From Hydractinia symbiolongicarpus (Eukaryota > Cnidaria > Hydrozoa > Anthoathecata > Hydractiniidae), in contig NC_079875.1 in assembly GCF_029227915.1 (NCBI RefSeq), positions 15,001,001 through 15,065,000 of the forward strand: 64,000 nt of DNA, given 5' to 3'. Below, piece by piece: positions 10,644-20,210 of the stretch. Every line of letters starts with the position of its first letter. Positions within the stretch are counted from its first letter, which is position 1. Under the pieces are notes generated by a model, which did not search any database, was not told the DNA's origin, and saw nothing but the letters and a program-made list of their open reading frames with translations. A program made the translations under genes and the position numbers.

Positions 10644-12559
10644 AAACAAAGAAACTGAATAAACAAGACCAGTCAATGTGCTACCATTTTAATTTGAATG
10701 ACGGCCAGTTAAAAGCATGCTTAGTTGATCCAAATGTTTTGCTTCTCGTTGGCAAGGGAACAACTGATGGTCTGGCACATTGTGAAAGACAATTCGTGAA
10801 TGAACGATGGAATTGCTCAAATAATAACTTCAGTAACAAGTTATTTAAAAGAAGTATGTATCTTCGTTGGATACCTTTACACCTTAAGCAAGCTAACTCT
10901 GGGTGCCTCTAATTCGACAGTAAACGGGTTTTCCTAGTTACCCAAGGTCATTTCAGCTTATATTTGGGGAGAGAGAAAATGATCAAATTGACATGACTGT
11001 TTACCAAAATTCTCCATTTACTAAAAGCGTTAGAGTAAATACAATAAGTAGTTATACGTGCGCGATGCTGATGCAATAAGTCACATAAAAAATTACCGTA
11101 AAATATTTGTATTTAATGAAATTATTTTTTTTACAGTTATTGAACATTTTTAACACCTTTATAAAAAAAATTAAAAAACTCCCAGATAAAGTGGGATTCA
11201 AAACAAAAATCTTCACTTCACTTCATGATCAAAGGTGCACGATATTGTTCTACTCAATTAAACCTCGTTCCTAGGACTTTTTTGTTATTCTGAGAAGTAG
11301 CAAAAGGCAACATAAAAGACAAAATCAATCGTAGTAGGAAGGTATTAGAGACAATGCAAAGTCTCACAATATCAAAAAATAAATAAAAGTCTCGAAACGG
11401 AGTAAAATAGCCAGTTTTACTTCAGTCTTCCCTTACCACAAACGATATTTCGTTTTACGACAACCTAATTACTTGACTTTTTAGGGACACCGGAAACCGC
11501 GTACGTAAATGCTATCTCCTCCGCAGGTGTTATAAATAAACTCTCAATAGAATGCGATCGAGGCGTGTTAAACAGTTGTGGATGTCGCACGGCGACACCT
11601 CATCGTCGCATGTGGAGTAAAAATGACGAAGAAGAACCTGTTTATTGGAGTTACTGCAAAGATCATTTAAAATATGCGATACGTACAACTCGAATATTTC
11701 TCGATCCGAGTCGCGAAGAGACATATATCGATGGGAAGAAGCGAAGCTTGAAGAAGCTTGTCTTGATACAAAACAATAAAGCTTCAAGAAAGGTAACAAC
11801 CTGGTACCTAGGACCTTTTTAATTTTAAATAGGGAATCAATACGTTTCTACCATATGACAAATTCGTTCTCAAAACTCTTTGTTTTTTAGAAACGATTTG
11901 ACAAAAAAGTCTTCTCCAAATAATAATAATATAATACTAATAAATATTTAAAGTGGCTAGCCCAGAAAGTCACAAAAACCTATAGTGAGTGGGTTGTTTC
12001 CACTGGGGGCCACTGAAACTAATAAAAAAAGTTCTAGGGACAAGGTTGGTTAATTGTTATTCCTAACAGATGCTTTTAAATTATTTAGATAGCACACGAA
12101 CTATCAAAAAAACACAGAAAATGTTCTTGTTATGGAACGACAGGAAATTGTATTGCAAAAACATGTTACCGTTGGTTACCAAAACTAAAAGTCATAGGTC
12201 AAAAGCTCTATGATAAATATAAAAATGCTGTCAAAGTAAAAATAAAAAATATGAAAAAATTGGTATCCGCTGAACCGAGGAGGGTTTTAAAAAAAACTGA
12301 TTTAGTCTACACTGAAAGAATAAACTATTGTGACGTCATACAGTCGCTGGGTATTGCTGGTACCCAGGGTCGAGTATGTTTAAATACAAAACCAAAATCG
12401 GGCGATGATATGACGTCATGTAAAATACTTTGTTGCGGACGTGGTTATAATCCGGTACGAAGAAAAGCAAAGGTGAGATGTCGCTGCACATTCAAATGGT
12501 GTTGTGACGTCAAATGTCATTGGTGTGAAAAAGAAGTGACTGAATATAGGTGCAAATGA
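10644..12559 (+). CDS. wnt: Wnt family secreted ligand (three exons; 5' end unassigned)
   Basis: Secreted Cys-rich signal of the Wnt/Frizzled pathway. Exons: 10644-10853 (after cag, before gtatgt), 11485-11792 and 12089-12559 (stop TGA). Phases agree throughout (1, 1, 0), giving about 329 residues from the first exon found. Family marks: 'ERQFVNERWNC' in exon 1; 'ETAYVNAISSAGV', 'RGVLNSCGC' and 'LVLIQNNKASRK' in exon 2; 'KCSCYGTTGNC', 'KTCYRW' and a Cys-rich C-terminus with 'CTFKWCCDVKCHWCEKEV' and a final Cys in exon 3. Two oddities: the loop that normally reads CHGxSGSC reads CYGTTGNC, so the Ser that Porcupine acylates is Asn, and the usual WGGCS reads YWSYC. The 5' exon with the signal peptide is not certain. 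An in-frame ATG (M-SYTILFFRLYSRVIA) lies about 50 bp before exon 1. Subfamily not assignable. Confidence 0.9.
11797..12049. mobile_element. Hairpin MITE-like element filling wnt intron 2
   Basis: Left end 'acaacctggtacctaggacc' and right end 'gttctagggacaaggttgg' are inverted copies in the same family style as the other hairpin elements, but about 250 bp apart. Intron 2 is only 296 bp (11793-12088), so the element makes up most of it. Confidence 0.5.
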
Positions 12560-12563
12560 CACA

Positions 12564-12633
12564 TTTTTTCCCAGGACTCTTTGTCTTTCTGACATTAAAA
12601 TGACCCTAAACGAGAGACCCTGGTAACAAAGTT
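12564..12633. mobile_element. Short hairpin MITE-like element just after wnt stop
   Basis: Left arm 'tttttcccaggactctttgt', right arm 'gagaccctggtaacaaagtt'. The copy is diverged, about 70 bp, and starts a few bases past the wnt stop codon, so it lies in the wnt 3' UTR. Confidence 0.45.
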
Positions 12634-13520
12634 GATTTTTACTACACTTTCCCGCGCTTTTGCTTGGGAAGGAATTACAAGATTATAGCTACGAATATAT
12701 TTATTGTTGTAAATAGTTTTGATGAGTTTATTGGTTCTTTTTACTAGAAATTTTGGTTACTTGCTACTTTGGTTACTTGGTTTCCTTTGAAAACGTATCA
12801 ATTGAAAAAAAAATAAAATGTAAAAAGGGAAGAACACATCCGCAAAATGCAGAGAACTGCAGACTTTTCCGAACAATATTGCATGAGGAGACTCATTTAA
12901 CGGAAAATAATCGTTTAGTGAAATTTCCCTTTTCCTTTCTACTCATTGCGCCTATCATCTATTTTTCGGCATCATATTTGTTTATTTCTTCCCTTTCATA
13001 TTTTTTCTCTTTTTCTAAAAACACTACAAGGAAAAAAAGAAGCGCTTACCTGCATAATTTCATTTCCATGATTGGCCATAAAAAATACTACTGGGAACTA
13101 CTATATTCGCAATTAAACTGTGAAATACCGCAAACATTTATGCCCGCAAAATTTCTCCCTATTTTCTCTACCCCTGTACCGTATTTGATTTTAGCTAAAT
13201 TTGTTAATATATGCCACAAGTATAAATAATTATTTAAAAAATATCAGTGCGCGGAGAAAGGGTTTATTAAGGAGAGGATACTTTTTTTACGTCCCTGTAG
13301 GATAAGCACTCCTATCTTTAATACTCTACGCACACTAAACGTGGTAATTTTCATGAACTTGAGTTTATGCGAAAGTCTCTCGTGAAAGTTTATGCCCTTA
13401 ATTTCGCATTTTCCCTGAAAATTTGTGATCTAAAATTATAAGCAATGCCAAAAATATTTTTCCAAAAAGATATTTATCACGAACCATTAACCCAAAATTT
13501 ATCCAATCGAAAGAGATAAT
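12634..13520. other. wnt 3' flank, nothing firm
   Basis: Contains a 158-codon open frame (12753-13229), AT-driven and rich in Phe/Ser/Lys, with no recognisable domain and no supporting splice or promoter context. Treated as chance. Confidence 0.5.
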
Positions 13521-13524
13521 TTCT

Positions 13525-13820
13525 GACTGGTAGCCTTATGGTAAAACGTCTGCTTACAGTGCGGGAGGTCTTGGGTTCAAACGCCAGATACTATAAAAGA
13601 GTAAATCTATCTCTTCTGCTTAGCGCTCATCATGAGAATAGGATTTGGTGTTATTTTGCAGTTGTCTAGTTGAGTAATTGCAGTGTTTGCACGACTTTCG
13701 TAGTTCAAATGGGAGCTTTAAACGCACTAAGACCCCTTCGCAGGACCCCTGTTAATAACAGTACCAATAGGAACTGAAGGGGCTATCCTGGGTAGAAATA
13801 AAGAAATTAAAAAAAAATTT
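13525..13820 (+). mobile_element. tRNA-derived SINE (plus strand)
   Basis: The head resembles a tRNA: an A-box-like 'tagccttatggtaaaacg' near 13530 and a B-box 'gggttcaaacgcc' at 13572-13584. A body of about 200 bp follows, ending in an A-rich tail (aaattaaaaaaaaattt). No flanking duplication was identified by eye. The tRNA head is not a functional tRNA, since acceptor arms do not pair well. Confidence 0.65.
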
Positions 13821-13867
13821 AAATTTCCATTTCCAATGATATTAATTTCACGGCAGACCCTTCTTTA

Positions 13868-14131
13868 CAAAGTAAGTAAGTAACGGGAAGTTTTAACGTC
13901 CTTGGAGATTTCATTCTAACGGTTAGCTCTTCCTCCACTTTGACTGTAAATATTACATTAACGCCAGAGAATCGTATAGCATCACTCTAACTTGCTTGCC
14001 TGACACATAAGCCCGTTAGCTGTCATTAGATGGCACTAAATGGGCTTACAACCCTGCATTTAAAGTGCACCGGAGTGAGGACTCGAACCTGAACCTGAAG
14101 TCAAATGAGCTACCACTACACCATCTCTGGT
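13868..14131 (-). mobile_element. tRNA-derived SINE (minus strand)
   Basis: Read on the minus strand from 14131: A-box 'tggtgtagtggta' (14111-14123 on plus) and a perfect B-box 'ggttcgagtcc' (14079-14089). A non-tRNA body of about 190 bp follows, and the 3' end is a short (ACTT)n tail (agtaagtaagtaa at 13870-13883 on plus). The internal 'gaacct' doublet beside the B-box is a small duplication. Different from the SINE just to the left. Confidence 0.75.
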
Positions 14132-14187
14132 TAGGATTAATTGAAACCTGGGGCTGCCGAATTTCACGAATTTTAGAGCTCAAAAGA

Positions 14188-14306
14188 AGGTATATATATA
14201 AGGTCGCGCAGAAAATGATGTTATGATTATTAATTTGACGTCAATTAAATAAAGACTAACAATCTGACGTCAATTGGATAAACGATAAAAACGCAGTTAT
14301 AGTGGG
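14188..14306 (+). promoter_or_regulatory. Promoter of the membrane-protein gene: TATA box and two CREs
   Basis: 'gtatatatataagg' near 14190 is a good TATA box, about 115 bp before the ATG at 14307. Two exact copies of 'tgacgtcaatt' (full CREB/ATF palindrome TGACGTCA) lie at about 14238 and 14269, 31 bp apart, three helical turns. If the TATA box is used, the CREs fall in the 5' leader. Function is inferred from motif identity and spacing. Confidence 0.5.
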
Positions 14307-15314
14307 ATGATGCGTATAAGATGTTTCCTTATCTTGTGTGTTTATGCGACAGCAATAGTGGAGGATGTCGCGTGTAAAAACGTGACATACGAGTGGAAAT
14401 TTAGTCCCGGCGTCAAAGATGCTACAAAGGGATATTTATACATCACTTTAAATAATCCGTCATCCCACAATCAAGAATACTCTCAATCATTGGATTGTTT
14501 CTCATTAGAAATACTACAACATGATAGAACCCACGTAAAAGTTCCCGCAGGAGAAGAGCGAGTTGTAAGTTATAAATTGGGTATTATAAAAACTTATATG
14601 AAGGAAAATCCCGATCAGTTGGAGCATACATGTGTGTATTATAATTGGCTGAAGAAAACGAACCAAAAGAATGCCGAAATGAATACCACCATACGCACCT
14701 ATCCTGGTTACACTTTCGTACAAGAATGCACTTCATATGATGGAAATGACCTTATAGTAGAAACGTCCAAAAACAAATTTTCATCTAAGACAATCACCCT
14801 TACGCATGAAGGATCGTTAACACATTATATTGCTAATATTTCCTGCGAGCCTTACATCAATCTACTTCTCCATGGTAACATGTACAATTACTTGCGTAAC
14901 AACAAATCTTGGACAATCCCGTTAACACCAAATTGTTCCAATGTACTAGACATTGATTATAGTGGAGAATGCAGGCTTACCATATATCAGTTTTGCCAAG
15001 AAAAAACATTGTTGAAGGAGATCGTCTACCCCTATTATGAAGGAGATGTAGATGAATGTGCTCATGTTGTAGTTAAAGATGGTGTCAACGAGGAGATAGT
15101 TATAGAAAATTCTCTTTTGGAGGCGTCAGGGTTAATCGCGTTATTTTTGTTACTGATGGCAGTTTTCATACCTGGTTTAAAATTTGCTATTCTGTCAATA
15201 AAGCATGGATTACATGATGGGCGGATTATGATGGAGAATGATATCGTTGATGCGTTTTGGTTATGTTGTAGAAAGAAATTTCAATACGAACCCATGATTT
15301 ATGATGGGAAATAG
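14307..15314 (+). CDS. Type I membrane glycoprotein, unknown family
   Basis: A single uninterrupted frame of 335 residues. Residues 1 to about 23 form a signal peptide (RCFLILCVYATAIV, cleavage near VAC/KN). Residues 24-270 are an ectodomain with about nine Cys and several N-glycosylation sequons (NVT near 25, NTT near 126, NIS near 177, NKS near 199, NCS near 209). Residues about 273-297 form one hydrophobic membrane segment (LIALFLLLMAVFIPGLKFAI), followed by a tail of about 38 residues with a Cys pair (320-321, possible acylation) and a Tyr-containing C-terminus. No domain was recognised. The ectodomain could be beta-sandwich-like, but that is a guess. It has no introns, unlike its neighbours, so a retrocopy or lineage-specific gene is possible. 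A polyadenylation-like aataaa lies near 15393. Confidence 0.8.
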   Translation: MMRIRCFLILCVYATAIVEDVACKNVTYEWKFSPGVKDATKGYLYITLNNPSSHNQEYSQSLDCFSLEILQHDRTHVKVPAGEERVVSYKLGIIKTYMKENPDQLEHTCVYYNWLKKTNQKNAEMNTTIRTYPGYTFVQECTSYDGNDLIVETSKNKFSSKTITLTHEGSLTHYIANISCEPYINLLLHGNMYNYLRNNKSWTIPLTPNCSNVLDIDYSGECRLTIYQFCQEKTLLKEIVYPYYEGDVDECAHVVVKDGVNEEIVIENSLLEASGLIALFLLLMAVFIPGLKFAILSIKHGLHDGRIMMENDIVDAFWLCCRKKFQYEPMIYDGK

Positions 15315-15399
15315 CGCCTCCTTGAAAACAAATTGTTTTTCTTTTGTGATTTATAAAAGATTATGTTGCGATAAAATAGAGACAGCGGTAATAATAAAG

Positions 15400-15491
15400 C
15401 GACCTCGTTTCAAGGCCGTTTTGTTTTTCTACCTTCCTGGCTTTAGAAAAGCCAGGAAGGTAGAGTTAAACACAATGGAGACAAGGTTGAT
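15400..15491. mobile_element. Short hairpin MITE-like element with long perfect stem
   Basis: Outer ends 'cgacctcgtttcaaggccg' and 'atggagacaaggttg' follow the family pattern. Inside, 'ctaccttcctggcttt' pairs perfectly with 'aaagccaggaaggtag' around a 3-base loop (about 15430-15464). It lies about 85 bp past the membrane-protein stop codon, so it probably falls in its 3' UTR or terminator region. Confidence 0.65.
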
Positions 15492-18400
15492 CATAAACGC
15501 GTTTCTTTGAAAATAATAGACCTATTATTTAGAACAAGGCAGAAATATGGATAACAAACAGCCTGATTAAAATTTTGGCATTCTTAATAAAAAAACGTGT
15601 TGACCGACTATTGTTTGACATGTAAACGAATGTATATTATATACTATACTATTAATTAAAATTTATAACATATTAAATATCCCTTTTAAAAAGATCGTGG
15701 TAAAAATACACTGAACTAACGGTAAGCCCTAAATGATACAGAAACCCGCCCAACTCTAATTTCGACCTAAAAAAGATCGGAAATAAAACTCTATTTTCAC
15801 CCAAGAATGTTAAGTTAACCCAGCAATTGTCTATGACATTTTTACAAGGTAGAATTAATGAAACAATCCAGGTGCAGGAAATTTGGCACATTCCCGTCCA
15901 GTCGCTTTAGGCAAATTTACTCCGGCGATCGATTCTTTGGAATAGCCGGACCGCTGATTGTTTTACGGTTTTTTAGCAAGTAGAACTTTTGAAATACGTT
16001 CCTTTTTTGTCGCCGTTTTTACTACCGAGAATAGTGAAACTAGTGTAGCGTTTTGAAATTATTAGTTTTCGAGTGTTGATAACAAAAGAACAAGCTACAA
16101 AAACCTATTTTTTTTACAAATAAATCATTTTTTTGCATTATTTTTTTGTTTTTATGTATGTTTATTTTGTAATTGGTTTCGCCAGTACCAAGCTACAACG
16201 GCTGCTTGTTATCTTTTTTTGTGATCTAAAATTTTATGAATAATAAAAATGAGATAATAGCATGTATCTACCAATCACTGAGCAGTTCTAATAGTTTATT
16301 TATCAGGTGAAAGGTGGCCATCACAAGTATAAAAATGGAACTGAGCTAGTCTAAACCCTAACGACAAATTAGAGACGCATCCCAATATTTTCAAGTGATT
16401 GATAACAGCACTAGTAAAAAAATAAATATGCCTGGGTAAATAAAAAAGGCCCGCTTTGATCACTTCTCCGCCGCCATATTAAAAATTGTTCTCGGCCGAT
16501 TTTTTTTCGATCCCAGGCGTAATTGAGCGTTTTTTTTAAGCGATCCCATATTGGCTTCCTCCACTATAATTCCTTCCATCCAACATTTACAAAATCATCC
16601 CTGCATTGGGCAAATGACCTTTGATAATGATCCATTTCCCATGACGCATTTTAATTCTTTTAATGCTTCATTGATAAATGAAATACTATTAAAAGAATTA
16701 GAAAAACTTGGATAAAAAATCTTGTATACATCAGAATAAGAGGCTTATCACAAAAGGATTTCCTACTCCGTTGGTTGTATTGGAATGGCTAATATGGATG
16801 ATCTCTCGACACATATCTTTGAAAAACTGACAACCAGTAAATGATAAATTGTTGTGATACAAATAACTTAAAATCATATTAGCAAAATTAAACAGTGATG
16901 GTGAAATATTACCAAAACAATTCGCTTACTTTTCAGAAATGACTTCTGTTTGGCGTGACCATCATCATATCTCCTATAATGACATCGATTGAGGCAAGTA
17001 TACGCAAAAGTTGTTGTGACACTCCCAGGCAACCTCGTTCCCTGGGATTTTTCTCTAATCGGCGCTGCGCTTATTGATAGATCTCGCTGTCTGACATGCA
17101 AAACGACAACAGGTAATGGAATCGAGGGTGACTTCTGGGCAACCGTGGCATTGCGTTATCTGTACAATGCCATGATACCATGCCCTATACAACATAAGAA
17201 CGTCTCTCACTTGACCTCAATTATCATGAAAGTTTTAATGAAGTAACTCACTGCGCTACATATCCACTGTATCCTTATGAAACGTGTCACCAAAATTATC
17301 ACTACCACGTAACACGAATTCAGTGAAATGGATATCAGTCCCCCCTTTTTATATGAATATATCTTGTAAGAAAATCAGGCTTTTAAAAGCAATAGGTCTA
17401 ATGTTTAAAACAGTAGAGAAATAAGAGTAATGACCAGTGTAGTCAGAATTTTGATAAGAGTGTAATGTGAAACAAATCAACATAATATCCACTCAATATA
17501 TACATACAATTATTCCTTGTTACATGATTGTCAATACGTGTTGTTGTTATTCAATCATGTTTTCATATTCACATTCACTAACTTTTAGTTTAAGAAATGC
17601 TCTGGTATTTACTGACGCAAAATCTGGTTATTATAAATCTGAATTCACAGTTCTTTCGTTTAGGTATTTGTCCCTGCGTAAATTCTGGTATTGGTGCATG
17701 CTTTCTTTTCTACATTGTATTTAGGACTCTACGTTCTATCGTGTGCCACTGAGAACGAAGTCACGGTCTTTGATTTTGGTCTGCTTTATAAGCAGGTGCT
17801 TTTAGGCAGGGTCTCTGAGTAACCTTCATCTCTACCTTACTCTTCCCTTGCGACGCATTCTCGGCCCCAGCACATTTTAAGATAAAACATTGATGTTTAC
17901 TCTTGCGACCCACTGTTATCGCCATGTTGGACAGATTCAAGTTCATCATGGTCAATATCACCACCCAAGCATTTCTCTACATGTGTTACTCCAAATCCTT
18001 CATCAGAGAGTAGGGATAGTCAATTGAAACACAAAAGCTCATCCTAAGTGTGTTCCAGGAAGCAATTTTCAAGGGGCAGTTATCCTAAGTAAGAATTGTC
18101 AAGTGGGCAATTTTACAGTGAAAATTAGCATGGACATTTTTCCTGGCGGCAATTACCCAGGTTGTTCTAGAACCTTAAGTATTAAATTCTGTTAGGAACG
18201 CATTCAACACGGTTGATAGGATCTTAGAAGACGACAAAACTTCAACAATGGAAAGCTATCATGACGTGTCGATATGCCGAGAGTTAAATATTTGGCTAGT
18301 TTCAAACCGGAATTACTGGTTTGAAAACAAGTTATCTATTTTTGTCGCAAAAACATCACCGGATACCACCTCTTCATTAGTCTATTTTCCATATCTTCCT

Positions 18401-19216
18401 TTAAAGTTTCTTAAAAAGACTGGATACGAAGATGTGACAAATATATGGCGTCAAATAACCATGCACTATATTGACGTCAAATATATATTCTACAAGCGTC
18501 TTTTAATTTAGACATTGCCCAGTTTGGACGCTTTTTGAGCGATTAGTATATTTTTGGAAAGTTAGTGTGACTGATTTTATAAAAGAAGAGATTGCATCAA
18601 TTTATATATCCAAACGAGATTTTTAAATCGCAAGAAACGATTGTAACAGATCGAAGAAACGACAGAACAGATTAAAGAAACATCAACTCTCGGTGAGATA
18701 CATCTTTCTTTTTCTGTACCTTAAAATCCCTAATTTTTAAATTCATACGATGGACGGCAGATGAATCCATTTCAACGATCCTTAACATTTATATTCACAA
18801 TTTTAAAACCCTACAGCAAAGTTTTACCCATCGGTAAATACAATCATTTGAAAATTGCAGTTCTTACTTACGGCGAACCTCCGCCAAACATTTAGCGTGA
18901 GTGCAAAAGTTCTTAAAAGTATGAAATACTTCGTAGCATCTTGGAATATCTCTTCTCTGAGGCAACATTAAAGTTTAAAGTATAAGTAAGAATAAACGAT
19001 ATAGAACTCACGTGATTTCTTGTTGAGACAAAATACTAAAGCCTTGTTCACACTAATGAAGTTAGCTAACAATGTTAAACCGTTATCGACAATGAAGCGC
19101 TTATCGGTGTTGAATACAAAAAAGCAACTGCCCTAACGCCCTTGATACGGATCATTTGTACTACATATAGTGTTAACATCCTCAACGCTTTCAGTCTGGA
19201 CAAGGCTTTAAGTACC
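15492..19216. other. Intergenic, no gene supported
   Basis: AT-rich with many short ORFs. A solo hairpin-family end lies at about 17028-17055 (caacctcgttccctggga). A frame at 18248-18511 (87 codons) has no recognisable feature. Nothing else was identified. Confidence 0.5.
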
Positions 19217-19313
19217 ATTCTTGTTCCCAGAGCCTCTTGACTCCTTGGCCCTTATTACACCGCTATCAAATTCATTAAAAAACAAAATGCCCCGGGAACG
19301 ACGTTGCTTTACG
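19217..19313. mobile_element. Short hairpin MITE-like element
   Basis: Left end 'cttgttcccagagcctc', right end 'gccccgggaacgacgttgc', inverted relative to each other, about 97 bp. Confidence 0.5.
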
Positions 19314-19555
19314 TATCACTCAGAGAAAGTTTACACACTCTTAAGAAGTTATAAATATATTGTCCTAACTAGGCTGTTTTAAATAAGTTCTTTCAGATAC
19401 ATAAGTAACATTGAACTCTTGATTAAGCCTCAAATGTTTCTTATTTGTTTCTTATACTCAATTGTTTCAAAAACATGAAGAGAAGGATATGCTGATAGAA
19501 AAGGGTGCAGATGATGGAAACATTTTGGTCGTGATGTCTGTCTGTCACCATTTCA

Positions 19556-19790
19556 GAAGAGCTATATCTCAAAATCTAGTGACTTTGGTACACTCTAGCT
19601 AAGTTTATCTAAAGTAGACAGAATTTCCTACAAGGTCAAATGGTTTCCAGATCTCTCTAACCAGCGAAGTTTGTGAATTTTGGTCATGTTTAATCATTTT
19701 AGTACCTGGAAACCGCAGGGCGGGCTATCTTGGTTACAATTTTGGAATGGTTATAACTCAAAATCTGGTGACCTTTGGAAATTCTAGGTC
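19556..19790. repeat. Imperfect direct repeat pair
   Basis: 'agctatatctcaaaatctag' followed by tgactttgg at about 19560, and 'ttataactcaaaatctgg' followed by tgacctttgg at about 19748, about 190 bp apart, with further similarity around them. Probably a degraded dispersed repeat. Confidence 0.4.
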
Positions 19791-20210
19791 AGTTAGGGTT
19801 AACAACCCTTTTTTGCTATGTTGCACAGCTATGATACTTATCGAATCTTTATATTTTTTTATTAGACAACAGTCTGCTAAATTTCAAGATCCAATTCTTT
19901 CCAGAACATTAGATAATGACTATAACTCGAACCTCGTACTAAATAGAGGTAAAAAATATGCGGTACCGTACTGTAGTGATATATCTGGTATAAGGGAGCA
20001 AGATTATAAGGGTTCCTCTTTGTTGCAATATATCATGTTAGAACCGTGACGTGATTTACAATGATCGCACTTAGTTTGATCTGCGTTGATAGAGTTTAAC
20101 AACTAGGGTAATGCACTCCATAAGCTATATGTAAGATATTTGACTCTAATAGCTTGTGCAAGCATATGTATTCGATAACGCCCTTCCTTGTCTTAGATTG
20201 AGAGGTACTC

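Noticed and set aside
12753-13229. 158-codon frame after wnt
   Set aside because: Composition is driven by AT-rich sequence, with no domain, promoter or splice support.
13525-14131. Two tRNA genes
   Set aside because: Pol III boxes are present but acceptor and anticodon arms do not fold into a standard cloverleaf, and each is followed by a SINE-like body and tail.
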